Source of the DNA: Leptospira stimsonii
Lineage (GTDB): Bacteria; Spirochaetota; Leptospiria; Leptospirales; Leptospiraceae
Direction: 5' to 3'
Length of the DNA stretch: 64,000 nucleotides
Assembly: GCF_003545875.1 (NCBI RefSeq)
Contig: NZ_QHCS01000006.1
Span: forward strand, 171,501-235,500
Positions within the stretch are counted from its first letter, which is position 1. Every line of letters starts with the position of its first letter. Shown here in pieces: positions 1 to 8,529 of this stretch. The translations under genes and the position numbers were made by a program. The notes below the pieces were generated by a model. That model ran no database searches and had not been told where the DNA came from. It saw nothing but the letters and a program-made list of their open reading frames with translations.

Positions 1-38
1 AACTCCAACCCGTCGCGGATCGCTGGTTCCTCCGTCAT
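1..38 (-). CDS. Possible start of a gene running off the left edge
   Basis: An ATG on the minus strand at 38 opens a frame that stays open to the window edge (MTEEPAIRDGLE). No clear ribosome binding site precedes it, and twelve residues are too few to name a family. It could be the first codons of a real gene or chance. Confidence 0.25.
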   Translation of the reverse strand, partial: MTEEPAIRDGLE

Positions 39-718
39 TCTAAAATCAAAGGTTAAAGTAGGAACGGGATCGGATCTATGAGTTTTAAGATCCATATTAG
101 GAGAGAATCGAGTTTGGTATTTAGGTAATAGAAGAAATAGATTGTATGTCTTCAGAAAAAATGAATACACGATTTGCGGAGATGTTTTGACCGAAGTTCG
201 AACTTCGTCTTACTATTTTTCGACGGTTGTAACGCTTACAAAATGATAACCTTCTTCGGGCTGGGGAAATACCAGCTCCATCCCTTATCGGTTCGAATTT
301 TTTTTACTCATGAAAAACAAGTTTCGGTTCGAAAAACGTATCTCAAGTATTCGTAAACGAGTTACGCATAGGATTGATTGCAAGGATGTTTTGTGGAAAT
401 CGCTACATTCCCTTCCGAACGAAGCGAGTTCGCATTATTCCAATAAGAACGGCTATTCTCGCTCAAGGGCGGTTGGAATTGGCATCGGAAGGTTATGAAG
501 AACTTCCACAAATTTAGTCTGCGAGGACGCGATAAATTTTGACAATGGTCTGAGCGTTTGTGTCTAATACGAGGCGATTTCGTATTCAGCCAAGGACTCT
601 TGGTGTGAATTGGTGCTTTTGATTGAAGATGAATTTGAGAAAAGGTTCTGATTCAATCGAATGAAAAGATTCTAAAACGATATCTCCAGAATTAAAAAAC
701 AAAACTTGAGGATAACTA
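39..718. other. 680-base stretch with no convincing gene
   Basis: Short open frames are present but none has good codon use, a ribosome binding site or a recognisable family. One frame from 386 to 517 ends in a segment (RLELASEGYEELPQI) with a weak resemblance to the start of a TetR helix-turn-helix. It is too short to call. The stretch may hold decayed genes, in keeping with the eroded methyltransferase just downstream. Confidence 0.4.
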
Positions 719-1060
719 GTGTTTAACATTACGTCGATTTACCAAAAGAAGGAAAATTATCGTTTTGATTTTTCTTATTATTTAAACGTTCACATGCCAA
801 GATCGATTTCTCTTCTTTCTAAAGGAAAGGGGTATCGTGGAGTATCGGTCGAAAGGGGAATCGATCTTCCGAATGGTCAATTGGATTCTACTTTTATCGC
901 CGTTTGTAATTATTACTTCGACAGCGCCGAAGATTTTTTGAACGCATTCTTACCGCACGCGCAGGAGTTACAGGACGATATAAAAAATTATACCGATATC
1001 GTTCCGATAAATCAGGTGAATGTCGTTGAGATCCCGTTTGCCTCCGAAGGGGAACGGTAA
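719..1060 (+). CDS. EthD family protein
   Basis: 113 residues. The order HMPRS, GYRGVSVERGI, FIAVCNYYFDSAEDFLNAF and the end segment VPINQVNVVEI match the EthD fold, a small dimeric ferredoxin-like alpha/beta barrel found near degradative enzymes. The biochemical role of most EthD proteins is unknown. The start is GTG at 719, with GAGG seven bases upstream, and no in-frame ATG lies nearby. It stands alone: the next gene on the same strand is an eroded methyltransferase starting 40 bases downstream, which may once have been co-transcribed. Confidence 0.8.
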   Translation: MFNITSIYQKKENYRFDFSYYLNVHMPRSISLLSKGKGYRGVSVERGIDLPNGQLDSTFIAVCNYYFDSAEDFLNAFLPHAQELQDDIKNYTDIVPINQVNVVEIPFASEGER

Positions 1061-1099
1061 ATTTCCGATTCGCCTTTAAAAAACGAAATCAAAGATCGT

Positions 1100-1650
1100 A
1101 TGGAAAACCGGCCATTCAACCAGATTGCAAAAAGATACGATACGAAGCAAAGGAAAGAATTAGCGAAAGTTATAGTGCGTGCGATCAAAAACGAACTAAA
1201 AGAGAGGAGAGCGAGGAACGCTATTAGATTATGGGTGAGGAACGGGTCTCGTCGGTTTAGAGTTATCGCCTATGGTTGATAAAGTATTCATGGTGGACTC
1301 GGCTGAACCAATGATCGAAATCGTAAAGGAAAAGATCTTTCGCGCAAATATAAAAAAACGCCGCTGGGATCGTAGTTTCCTCGGTTCTCCTCCACATTCG
1401 TGAAGTTTGTAAGATGCTTGCGTATTTTTATTCCGCCTTGAATGAAAAAGGAAAATTAGTGATCGTTGATTTTGATAAGAATGAAAAAGTCAATCACCCG
1501 GAAGTTCACAACTGTTTTAATCCTGTAGATTTGAAATTCTTACCTCACGAGGTCGGGTTCAAAAAAGTAGAAATTAGAACAATCTATCATGGTAAGAATA
1601 TTTTCACGAACCAAGATGCATCCTTATTTTTTTCTTCGAGCAGGAAGTAA
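1100..1650 (+). pseudogene. Eroded class I SAM-dependent methyltransferase
   Basis: Fragments of one methyltransferase appear in successive frames. From 1100 comes an N-terminal part (FNQIAKRYDTKQRKELAKV). Near 1270 a motif reads MVDKVFMVDSAEPMIEIVKEKI, the usual strand-2 acidic region that binds the SAM ribose. From 1414 comes an intact C-terminal third (MLAYFYSALNEKGKLVIVDF, then HEVGFKKVEIRTI). The glycine-rich SAM loop expected around 1200-1270 is damaged, and several frame changes and small deletions separate the pieces. No full-length product can be made. The 1414-1650 frame is open but would lack the SAM pocket. Confidence 0.75.
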
Positions 1651-1880
1651 TTCTGCTTCGACCGAATGTCGCTTGATTTCCGTGTAAATTCAATCGGTTT
1701 CGAAAAGTAAGAATCCCGTTTTAAATCGAGACATCCACAAAATCGATGTTCTGCGCCTCCTCCAAGTTTGCCAGGATAACCGAAAAGCTCCTAGTAATAA
1801 ACAAAAGAATGTTCCGGCATGGAAGTGCTTACTTTAAGGATCTTAGTCCATTGACGTCTACATCCTAGATAAAAAAACGA

Positions 1881-2590
1881 TCAATGAAAAAATGAATCTT
1901 CTTTCTTTTCCCTTGCTTCTTTAAATTTAAATAGAGAAACAAAATGCGCAAGAGCAATGACCGGTACGCCGAATGTGGGAATGAGAACCAAAGGAAAGGA
2001 TGCGATCAAATTGGATGGAACGTTCTGAAAAATGAGCCTTTGTGGCCCATCAGCTGAAAGAGTGCCTAACGTGATTGCGGCCGCAAAATCGAGAATTCCG
2101 ATAAAATGGAAAACCAGAAAAAATCGAGGTGCATAAAACGTATTTCGATGGATCGCCCACAATAAGAATGGCGTCAAAACCGCGACCAAACAATCTCCTA
2201 GGCCGCGCTCGTAGCAAAAATACTCGGCAATTTATTTTGGAAGTAGTAGAGGAGGAATATCATTCCGATCAAACGTACCAGATGAATTTGGATGAGGCTT
2301 TCTTGAGGGATCGAGAGTAAAAAATTTCTTAACTTGGATATTCGAGAAATGGCAATCGGACCTAATATCAGAGGGATCGTCACCGCGGCTCCGACCGGAA
2401 TCGGAGAATGTTTTGCGGGTGTAAAAACCCTGTTTAAGGAAAGGAGAAGAATAACTCCGAGCCAAATGACAAGAAAGAGGCAGAGCAAAATCGCCCCTTT
2501 CGGATTGAATGTGAAAAGTCTTCCGGTTGCAAAGCCGATTCCCAAAAACAGTGATACCAGTATCCCAGCAGTCTCTAATTCAAAGGAAAT
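1881..2590 (-). pseudogene. Multi-pass membrane protein broken by a one-base frameshift
   Basis: Two minus-strand frames, 2590-2198 and about 2189-1881, join into one hydrophobic protein of about 236 residues if one base is restored near 2198 (ATSAA then LGDCLVAVLTPFLLW). Six or seven hydrophobic helices are visible. The likely start is unusual: GAGGAGG (minus strand, 2601-2595) sits five bases before an ATT codon at 2590, and no ATG or GTG fits as well, so the start codon may also have mutated from ATG. The gene is divergent from the HxlR regulator at 2704, its probable controller. I do not recognise the family. Confidence 0.65.
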
Positions 2591-2644
2591 AAGGTCCTCC
2601 TCAATGTTCGTATAAACACTAAAGCGTTAAACTAATAAAAAAAT

Positions 2645-2686
2645 AGTAACTATATAATAAAAAGTAACATGACGAATTCCGGTAAC
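2645..2686. promoter_or_regulatory. Three direct repeats, 18-base period, candidate HxlR operator
   Basis: AGTAAC at 2645, AGTAAC at 2663 and GGTAAC at 2681 recur with exactly 18 bases between starts. They lie in the divergent promoter region between the membrane pseudogene (start 2590) and the HxlR gene (start 2704). Known HxlR proteins bind direct repeats upstream of the genes they control; assigning these repeats to this HxlR is inference. Confidence 0.5.
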
Positions 2687-2703
2687 TGATTTGTGTCAAA
2701 CCT

Positions 2704-3009
2704 ATGGAAAGATCGTATCAGTTGGATTGCCCGGTCGCGCGGACTTTGGATTTGATAGGGGAACGTTGGACTTTGTTGATTCTTCGAGATTTTTTTATCA
2801 AAGCCGAAGTTTTGCGTTTTGGTGATTTTGAAACGTCCTTATCGGGTATTACTCCCGCAGTACTTTCGGCTCGACTGAAAGAGCTTGAAAAAAAGGGGAT
2901 CATCGTTCGGAAATTGTATTCCGAACATCCTCCGCGTATGGAATACCGTTTGACCCCGTTTGGAAAAACGTTAGGTCCGGTTCTTAAATCCCTGCGTGAA
3001 TGGGGTTAA
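2704..3009 (+). CDS. HxlR family winged-helix regulator
   Basis: 101 residues and near full length for the family. The signature runs from the N-terminus: CPVARTLDLIGERWTLLILRDFF, then GITPAVLSARLKELEKKGIIVRK (recognition helix), then the wing PPRMEYRLTPFGKTL. HxlR proteins are MarR-like dimers that often respond to reactive electrophiles or redox state, but no conserved N-terminal cysteine sensor beyond Cys9 is evident. It is transcribed away from the broken membrane gene, so it may now regulate only itself. Confidence 0.88.
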   Translation: MERSYQLDCPVARTLDLIGERWTLLILRDFFIKAEVLRFGDFETSLSGITPAVLSARLKELEKKGIIVRKLYSEHPPRMEYRLTPFGKTLGPVLKSLREWG

Positions 3010-3196
3010 AGCATACGAAACGTTAGTGACAAAAAAACGAGATCGAACAGAGGACAAAGTGAAGTCTCGAGAACGAATAAAAGAGGGTAGTAATATATTC
3101 CTAATTTGGAATATTCCTACTCTTTGAAGTGGAAAAAGGAAGAAGAAGCCGACTTTCATTGTCGACTTCAATTCGATCTTGATCAAAAAAGGAATT

Positions 3197-3625
3197 CTAT
3201 TCCGGAACGATTTGGCCGGAACCGCCGATTTCAGCCGGAAAATCCTTGAGCTTAGGAAGTCCGTCTTTCATTCGCATTACGGTTTCCGGATAATTCACAT
3301 GGACGGCCGGAGAAAACGTAAGGCTCGGAATTGTCGCCGCGTAAACATCCGTGAGACCGAACGTTGGATGAACCGTAAGAAGATGTCCTCCGCACTTGGT
3401 GCAGAATTGACGGTCGCTCGTGGGATTCTTCGTGAACTTTCCTAAAAATTCGGCGCCTTTTGTCACCTTTACGTTCTCCGGTTTCCAGAGAGTAAACGCG
3501 TTTACGGGGGATGCCGACCAGGATCTGCAGGAATTGCAATGACAAAACCCCATGGCCTCGGGCACTCCTTTCACTTCAATTTCAACGGAACCACAAAAGC
3601 AGGTTCCGGAATGTGTATCTGTCAT
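3197..3625 (-). CDS. GFA (CENP-V/Mss4-like) zinc enzyme
   Basis: 142 residues with the zinc-binding cysteine pattern of the GFA family: CFCGSVE near the N-terminus, CHCNSCR at about residue 28, and CTKCGGH at about residue 75. Characterised members include glutathione-dependent formaldehyde-activating enzyme, but most small GFA proteins have unknown substrates. The start at 3625 has AAGGAAG six bases upstream. It diverges from the TetR gene at 3770, and two strong palindromes between them make it the probable main target of that repressor. Confidence 0.9.
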   Translation of the reverse strand: MTDTHSGTCFCGSVEIEVKGVPEAMGFCHCNSCRSWSASPVNAFTLWKPENVKVTKGAEFLGKFTKNPTSDRQFCTKCGGHLLTVHPTFGLTDVYAATIPSLTFSPAVHVNYPETVMRMKDGLPKLKDFPAEIGGSGQIVPE

Positions 3626-3693
3626 AAAATTCTTCCTTTCTTAAATTGGAGTCACTGTTTGTCTCGATCATTAATGAGTTGCTCGACAAACAA

Positions 3694-3714
3694 AAATAGA
3701 CTAAATGTCTATTT
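3694..3714. promoter_or_regulatory. TetR operator copy 1, AAATAGAC-N5-GTCTATTT
   Basis: Perfect 8-base arms (3694-3701 and 3707-3714) around TAAAT. It lies 69 bases upstream of the GFA start, within the GFA/TetR divergent promoter region. The same arms recur at 3733-3753 and at 16821-16841. Confidence 0.75.
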
Positions 3715-3727
3715 AGAACAAGAATTT

Positions 3728-3758
3728 TTTATAAATAGACGGATCGTCTATTTATAAA
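3728..3758. promoter_or_regulatory. TetR operator copy 2, extended palindrome
   Basis: Perfect 13-base arms (3728-3740 and 3746-3758) around GGATC, containing the same AAATAGAC/GTCTATTT core as copy 1. It ends 11 bases before the TetR start codon, so bound repressor would block tetR transcription directly. The two copies are centred 39 bases apart. Confidence 0.78.
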
Positions 3759-3769
3759 ATGAGGCGGGG

Positions 3770-4363
3770 ATGAAAAAAAGACGTTATTCCAAATCGGCTT
3801 ATGAAGACATTTTAACGACCGCGGACGACTTTTTCTATAAGAAGGGATATTCGGCTTCCAGTTTGGCTGAAATTCTCTCTTCTTCCGGTTCTCATAAGGC
3901 AAGTTTCTATCATCATTTTCCGACGAAGTCCGACCTCGCGAAGGCATACATTCGTCGAAGAACCGATCATTTTTTGGAATCAATGCAGACCTTGATGGAT
4001 CGAAATTCCGATTATAAGAAGTTCGCAAAGGAATGGGTTCGAGTTTTGAAAGTGCAAGCGCTCGAAGGAGAATTGCAAGGTTGTTCGTTAGGAAATCTTA
4101 GAACGCAGGCTCTTATGGACGAAGAATTATTCGAAGAGATCAAAGTTTTAACGGAACGTTGGTTGAAAGCGGTTCATTTATTTGTCGAAAAAAATAGAGA
4201 AGAGGGAAGGATTCCCAAATCCGTAAATTCGGAGACGGTTGCTAAAAGATTCTTAATTTCTTTTGAAGGAACGGTGCAAATGTTCCAGCTAACAGGCGAT
4301 ATATGGTATATTGAGCGTCTGGAAACGGAATGGCTGGCTTCGGCGGAATTGGATAAAAAATAA
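3770..4363 (+). CDS. TetR/AcrR family repressor
   Basis: 197 residues. The N-terminal helix-turn-helix is clear: a DDFFYKKGY motif near residue 20-28, SLAEILSSSGSHKASFYHHF around 32-50, then FPTKSDL. The C-terminal ligand domain resembles the TetR_C group of short-chain or lipocalin-type repressors. The start is ATG at 3770 with GAGGCGGGG immediately upstream. It is divergent from the GFA gene and flanked by two matching operators, so it very likely represses itself and GFA. A third operator lies before the OmpL1-family gene at 16875. The ligand is unknown. Confidence 0.9.
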   Translation: MKKRRYSKSAYEDILTTADDFFYKKGYSASSLAEILSSSGSHKASFYHHFPTKSDLAKAYIRRRTDHFLESMQTLMDRNSDYKKFAKEWVRVLKVQALEGELQGCSLGNLRTQALMDEELFEEIKVLTERWLKAVHLFVEKNREEGRIPKSVNSETVAKRFLISFEGTVQMFQLTGDIWYIERLETEWLASAELDKK

Positions 4364-4864
4364 TCATTCGAGTTGAATTTGTTTGCGTGAAGGTGTTCCT
4401 CAGAAATACGATTCCGAGGATGTCTGTTTTAATTCCGAGCTCTGTGGTTTTCGAAAATTCGGAAAAACTGTTGGGAAGAATTCTGCCTTCGCGAGTTTGA
4501 ATTTTCGGTTGAGAAGAAGAAGTGGATCGAAAGTTGATTTGTTTTCGCGCAAAGGAAAACAAAAGTTCAAATGTCTTTTTGAAAAGAAGCGCGATTCGGA
4601 TTCCTAAAAAAAATGTGTGAGCTCCTACGTCGAATTCACTTTTTTCTTGAAAGAATTAGGATTTTCTGATAGAGAAGAACCTCCCGGACATTTCCGCCAC
4701 CGAAACTCAATGATTCGCTCTCTATGAGTCGCTCATCAACCCCTCCACCCAAAAATTAGGGTGGGGCGCGATATTTACGGAAAGGCGTCGTTGTTCCGAC
4801 AATTTGATTCTCAAGTTGAATTCATTTGATAACTCAGTGAGAATTCTATACGCTCTGTCTTAGG
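4364..4864. other. 500-base gap without a gene
   Basis: No frame here has family resemblance. A short GC-rich hairpin lies around 4740-4767 (CTCCACCC, loop AAAAATTA, GGGTGGGG) with no following T-run, so it is not a standard terminator for the upstream TetR gene. A GTGTGAGCTCCTACG segment near 4615 resembles the GTAGGAGCTC half-palindromes scattered in leptospiral intergenic DNA. Confidence 0.4.
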
Positions 4865-5308
4865 ATGGCAAAAATGAAGTATTACGAAGATTTTCACGTG
4901 GGAGACGAGATTACGTTAGGCGGCATTTCGGTCACTCGAGAAGAAATTCTTGATTTTGCAAAACGATTCGATCCTCAGCCGTTTCATATCGACGAAGTAG
5001 CCGCAAAAAGTTCCATGTTCGAAGGTTTGATCGCGAGCGGTTGGCGTACGGCGAGCATCTGTATGCGTCTTTACGTGGATTCTGTTTTGAACGACTCTTC
5101 GAGTATTGGCTCTCCCGGTGTGGACCAATTGAGATGGAAACGTCCGGTTCGTCCCGGAGATACCCTTCATGGAAAATTCACATTCCTGGAAAAGAAACCC
5201 TTTCGCAAGGGAATCGGATTGCTCAAAGGAAGAGCCGAATTATTCAATCAAGATGGAAAACTTACGATGATGTTCGTCGGCAATGGAATGTTCGGAACCA
5301 AAGAGTGA
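4865..5308 (+). CDS. MaoC-like (R)-hydratase family protein
   Basis: 147 residues with a single hotdog fold of the MaoC type. FAKRFDPQPFHIDEVAA (about 31-47) holds the hydratase Asp/His pair in the usual D-P-Q-P-F-H-x-D form, followed by LIASGWRTAS and the later VRPGDTL segment. Such proteins hydrate enoyl-CoA or related thioesters, or act as dehydratase-like subunits. The gene is monocistronic and convergent with the hydrolase lipoprotein at 5447. The ribosome binding site is weak. Confidence 0.88.
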   Translation: MAKMKYYEDFHVGDEITLGGISVTREEILDFAKRFDPQPFHIDEVAAKSSMFEGLIASGWRTASICMRLYVDSVLNDSSSIGSPGVDQLRWKRPVRPGDTLHGKFTFLEKKPFRKGIGLLKGRAELFNQDGKLTMMFVGNGMFGTKE

Positions 5309-5446
5309 GTAAAAATTTATATTCAAAAGAAGAATCCGGTCCCTATTTCAATTCGATTTTTTCCCGCGTTGATCCGAAGTTTCAAGTCCGATGGCGCTCA
5401 TATTCAATTAAGATTATAATGGAAATGGAATACACTTATCGGAAAA

Positions 5447-6352
5447 TCACGGATTTTTTTCCGAATCCGGAGGCCCAAGAAATTCTTCCACAAGAGCGGC
5501 CGTGATCGTTGGAAAAGAACTTCCATCCTGATACTGAATCGCTTCTCCTAAATAATCGCCGTGTCCGCCGGGTAGAATGAGAAGGCGAGCATTTGGAATC
5601 TTTCGCGCCAATTCAATCGCGTGTTCCGGTCTACCGATGTCTCGATCCCCTGTGACAATGAGGGTTGTCGCTTTAATGGATCCGATTTCTTTGTCGCTAA
5701 CGTCCCTAAAGTTGATCATCCTTTCACGATCTTTCTCGAACATGGTATAGAGTTTTTTGGGATCCGGATTTACTTTCAAAAACGCGTCTTTCAGAGCCTG
5801 TGGCATCGTTTCGAAAGTTGCTTTTTTCATAAAGGTCCAAAACTGCGGGGATGCGCCGCTTTTTTTCGTAATCGAGGAGGCGAAGACAAGTTTTCTAACA
5901 AGGTCCGGATGTTTTAGCGAAACTTGTAAGGCGACGCTCGCACCGTTGCTAAAACCGAATAGGTCCACTTTATCGATCTTCAGATATTGAAGAAGGGAGA
6001 CAACATCCTCCGCTGATGTCTCGAATCGAACCGGTCCTTTCCGATCACTCGTTCTCCCATGACCTTGTTCGTCTAGGCCGATCACCATTCTGTGTTTTGC
6101 GAAGATGGGTAGCACTTTGCTAAAGGTCACTTCTATCGTGGAGCCACCTCCATTTAATAAGACAAGAGGAATCCCGTCGTTCTTACCATGAATCTCGTAA
6201 TACAACTGGATGTCGCCGATCGGTACGAGTCCCGTTTTTGTAGGTTCTGATTTCATGAAGGAACCTTCTCTTAAAGAGAGCGGATCCTTTGTCGAACAGC
6301 TTAAGGCAAATAAGAATAAGGCGATACAAATAAGAATATGAAAGTGTTTCAT
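5447..6352 (-). CDS. Alpha/beta hydrolase, predicted lipoprotein
   Basis: 301 residues. A hydrophobic N-terminus (HILICIALFLFALSCS) ends in a lipobox-like SC, suggesting a lipid-anchored exported enzyme. The hydrolase fold shows LLNGGGST (oxyanion region), DEQGHGRTSD, the nucleophile elbow GFSNGAS, the acid segment VTGDRDIG and the C-terminal catalytic His in PGGHGDY. All three catalytic residues are therefore present. The start at 6352 has GGAGG five bases upstream. It is the last gene of an apparent operon with the ArsR and SRPBCC genes upstream (15-base gap to the SRPBCC stop). Confidence 0.88.
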   Translation of the reverse strand: MKHFHILICIALFLFALSCSTKDPLSLREGSFMKSEPTKTGLVPIGDIQLYYEIHGKNDGIPLVLLNGGGSTIEVTFSKVLPIFAKHRMVIGLDEQGHGRTSDRKGPVRFETSAEDVVSLLQYLKIDKVDLFGFSNGASVALQVSLKHPDLVRKLVFASSITKKSGASPQFWTFMKKATFETMPQALKDAFLKVNPDPKKLYTMFEKDRERMINFRDVSDKEIGSIKATTLIVTGDRDIGRPEHAIELARKIPNARLLILPGGHGDYLGEAIQYQDGSSFPTITAALVEEFLGPPDSEKNP

Positions 6353-6367
6353 TTTTTCCTCCGTCTT

Positions 6368-6838
6368 TTATTTTCGCAAGAATTCCGTGATTTTATCTAA
6401 AAGCGCCATCGTACCTTCTTTTCGAGAGAGCAAACCTTCCCTTCCGATCGTCCCATCTAAGAATGCGACTTGTTCAGTAAACGTCAGCATCGTCTCGTCC
6501 GAACTTGTACTTTCGATTTCGACGGAGGCTATCGAAATCGAATGAATATTTTCTCCCAAATACATTTGATAGGTAAATACGATCCTTTCATATGGAAGAA
6601 TATTATAATATTCTGCTTTATAAAGAGTTTCTTTCCCGTTTGGGAAACGACCGTGAAGAATTTCTTTCCCTCCGACTCGAAAATCAAGTTCCCTTTTTAC
6701 GACGCTCCATTCTCCCGGTCCGATAAACCACTGAGCTTTGGCATCTAGATTGCTCCATGCAGAAAAAACAGTTTCGGAATCCGCTTGATAGATTTTTTCT
6801 ATGCTGAATATTTCATGTGCAACTTTAAGTTTCTGCAT
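6368..6838 (-). CDS. SRPBCC (AHSA1-like) protein
   Basis: 156 residues of the START/AHSA1 ligand-binding fold: IEKIYQADSETVFSAWSN at the N-terminus, WFIGPGEW, then FRVGGKEI and a final amphipathic helix. The start lies one base after the ArsR stop, a tight translational coupling. ArsR-SRPBCC pairs are common and usually handle small hydrophobic ligands, but the ligand here cannot be read from sequence. A second such pair is at 50771-51658. Confidence 0.88.
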   Translation of the reverse strand: MQKLKVAHEIFSIEKIYQADSETVFSAWSNLDAKAQWFIGPGEWSVVKRELDFRVGGKEILHGRFPNGKETLYKAEYYNILPYERIVFTYQMYLGENIHSISIASVEIESTSSDETMLTFTEQVAFLDGTIGREGLLSRKEGTMALLDKITEFLRK

Positions 6839-6839
6839 T

Positions 6840-7181
6840 TTACTTCTTCCTATCTTTTTTGGTTCTTTCGAGAAATTCTCCCAATCGATCCAGATTTTTT
6901 TCCCACATCCTGCGACGTTGATTGAGCCAGTCTTCGATCAATTCCAAGGAGCGTGTTTCGATTTCGCAGGAGCGCACGCGTCCGACCTTATGCGTTTTGA
7001 TGAGTCCGCTTTCCTCTAAAATTTGAATATGTTGAACTACGCCTGCCATACTCATATTTAGGGGTTCGGCTAGCTCGCTGACGGACGCTCCCTTTTTGCT
7101 CAAACGTTCCACGATAGCGAGTCGGGACGGATCCGAAAGCGCGTAAAACACTCGATCTATTGTCGTAGAATGGTTAAGCAT
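6840..7181 (-). CDS. ArsR family winged-helix regulator
   Basis: 113 residues: FYALSDPSRLAIVERLSKKGASVSELAEPLNMSMAGVVQHIQILEESGLIKTHKVGRVRSCEI is a complete ArsR DNA-binding domain. There is no CxC metal site, so it is of the non-metal class that accompanies SRPBCC proteins. It is the first gene of an ArsR-SRPBCC-hydrolase operon. A near-perfect 30-base palindrome 24 bases upstream is the probable autoregulatory operator. Confidence 0.92.
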   Translation of the reverse strand: MLNHSTTIDRVFYALSDPSRLAIVERLSKKGASVSELAEPLNMSMAGVVQHIQILEESGLIKTHKVGRVRSCEIETRSLELIEDWLNQRRRMWEKNLDRLGEFLERTKKDRKK

Positions 7182-7204
7182 ATTCTTAAGTATTTCTACG
7201 CGGT

Positions 7205-7234
7205 AAGATAGTCAAGTATTTACTTAACTATCTT
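7205..7234. promoter_or_regulatory. Palindromic operator upstream of ArsR
   Basis: Outer arms AAGATAGT (7205-7212) and ACTATCTT (7227-7234) enclose an inner palindrome AAGTA-TT-TACTT (7214-7225). Only the central TT and one base pair (7213/7226) break symmetry. It sits 24 bases upstream of the ArsR start codon. Binding by this ArsR is inference. Confidence 0.7.
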
Positions 7235-7362
7235 GCTTGATTTTGGGATGGGTATGCCGAAAAGTTTCTTTTTCTTTCGTGCCTTAAGGTGATAGTTCGA
7301 ATGGAAGAGGAATTCTTTCGTTTCGGAGCCGATCTTCTAATAGAAAAATTCTTTTCTTCCGC

Positions 7363-8280
7363 TCAAAGTCTCATTACATCCATTAGACATTCCGCTTTTT
7401 TGTTTTTGAAGGCGCTACTCTCGGTGACAAAACTTAAAAACGTATTCAACGAAGGGTTTTTATTTTCGGAGATCCAGAAAACGGAAACGGGCAGATATAA
7501 TTTTTTGATCGGAACGAATTGAGTTTCGGAGGGAACGAAATTCTGAGCCCCCAGGATTGTCAGAGATAAACCTTTTCCGGTGGCGACCAAAATGGGACAA
7601 CTTTCTCTTTCTTTTTTTAGATATACTTTCGGCTTGATTCCGCTCTGTTTGAAGAGCTGTAAGATGGTATCATAAAAATTTCCGGTTTCTTTTTTAGGAT
7701 GAAGGATGATCGTTTCGTCTTTTAATTCTTTGAGTTCGATTTCTTTTCTTTTTGCAAGAGGATGTTTTTTTGGAACTAAAACTCCGAATCCTTCGTCGTT
7801 GACCGAATGTCTTTCGATTCCTTCCTCCGTTACGGAACCTTCCAAAAAACAAACGTCGAACCGACCCGATCTTAGACCTTTGAGGATTCGATTTCTCGAT
7901 TCTTGATGGAGTTGAAATTTTAACTTAGGGAATCGATCGCGAAATTCCCCGATTATCTGGGGGAGACTTGCTAAAAAGGTGGTGATCGAAAAGCCGATGC
8001 TGAGATTTCCCGTTTTGAGTTTTCCGATGGACCGAATTTCCCTTTCCAGATTATCCATTCTGTCTATAATTTCCCTCCCTTCTTTCAAAAGATAAACTCC
8101 CGCTCCGGTTAACTTTACTTGTCTAGTTGTTCTTTCAAAAAGCTTTGTGGAAAGTTCTTCTTCTATGGAAGAGATCAAACGAGTCAGAGGAGGTTGTGAT
8201 ATCCCGAGAATTTCCGCGCTCTTTCTAAAGTTAAGTTCTTCCGCGACTACTATGAAGGACTTTAGTTTGGTTAGATCCAT
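7363..8280 (-). CDS. LysR family transcriptional regulator
   Basis: 305 residues, standard length. The N-terminal HTH reads LKSFIVVAEELNFRKSAEILGISQPPLTRLISSIEEELSTKLFERT (about 6-50). The periplasmic-binding-like effector domain follows from about residue 90 (GNLSIGFSITTFLASLPQII). It is divergent from the FAD-dependent reductase at 8530, the usual arrangement for a LysR target. A perfect inverted repeat lies immediately upstream of its start. Confidence 0.92.
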   Translation of the reverse strand: MDLTKLKSFIVVAEELNFRKSAEILGISQPPLTRLISSIEEELSTKLFERTTRQVKLTGAGVYLLKEGREIIDRMDNLEREIRSIGKLKTGNLSIGFSITTFLASLPQIIGEFRDRFPKLKFQLHQESRNRILKGLRSGRFDVCFLEGSVTEEGIERHSVNDEGFGVLVPKKHPLAKRKEIELKELKDETIILHPKKETGNFYDTILQLFKQSGIKPKVYLKKERESCPILVATGKGLSLTILGAQNFVPSETQFVPIKKLYLPVSVFWISENKNPSLNTFLSFVTESSAFKNKKAECLMDVMRL

Positions 8281-8283
8281 TAA

Positions 8284-8310
8284 TTATTGATACCTAAATA
8301 GTATCAATAA
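8284..8310. promoter_or_regulatory. LysR-type inverted repeat
   Basis: Perfect 10-base arms TTATTGATAC (8284-8293) and GTATCAATAA (8301-8310) are separated by seven bases, containing the T-N11-A core expected for LysR regulators. The near arm begins four bases upstream of the LysR start codon, consistent with negative autoregulation. Confidence 0.72.
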
Positions 8311-8529
8311 GTCAATTTAAATAAAAATAAATTCAAAAACGTACACTTTATCCTAATTAGTCTTTACTTTTTAGAATCGCCTCGTCTCAATTTTAAACAG
8401 GATCGATTTGAATTTAAAAAAGATCAAAACGGAAAAATCGATTTTGAGAAGGCGGTTTTCAGATACATGCGTTATGCGCTTTTGAATTTCTTCTGAGGTT
8501 CGTTTTCCGTTGATTGTTAGGAGGATAGG

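Noticed and set aside
174..498. Short plus-strand frames near the left edge
   Set aside because: Poor codon use, no recognisable domain, mutually overlapping.
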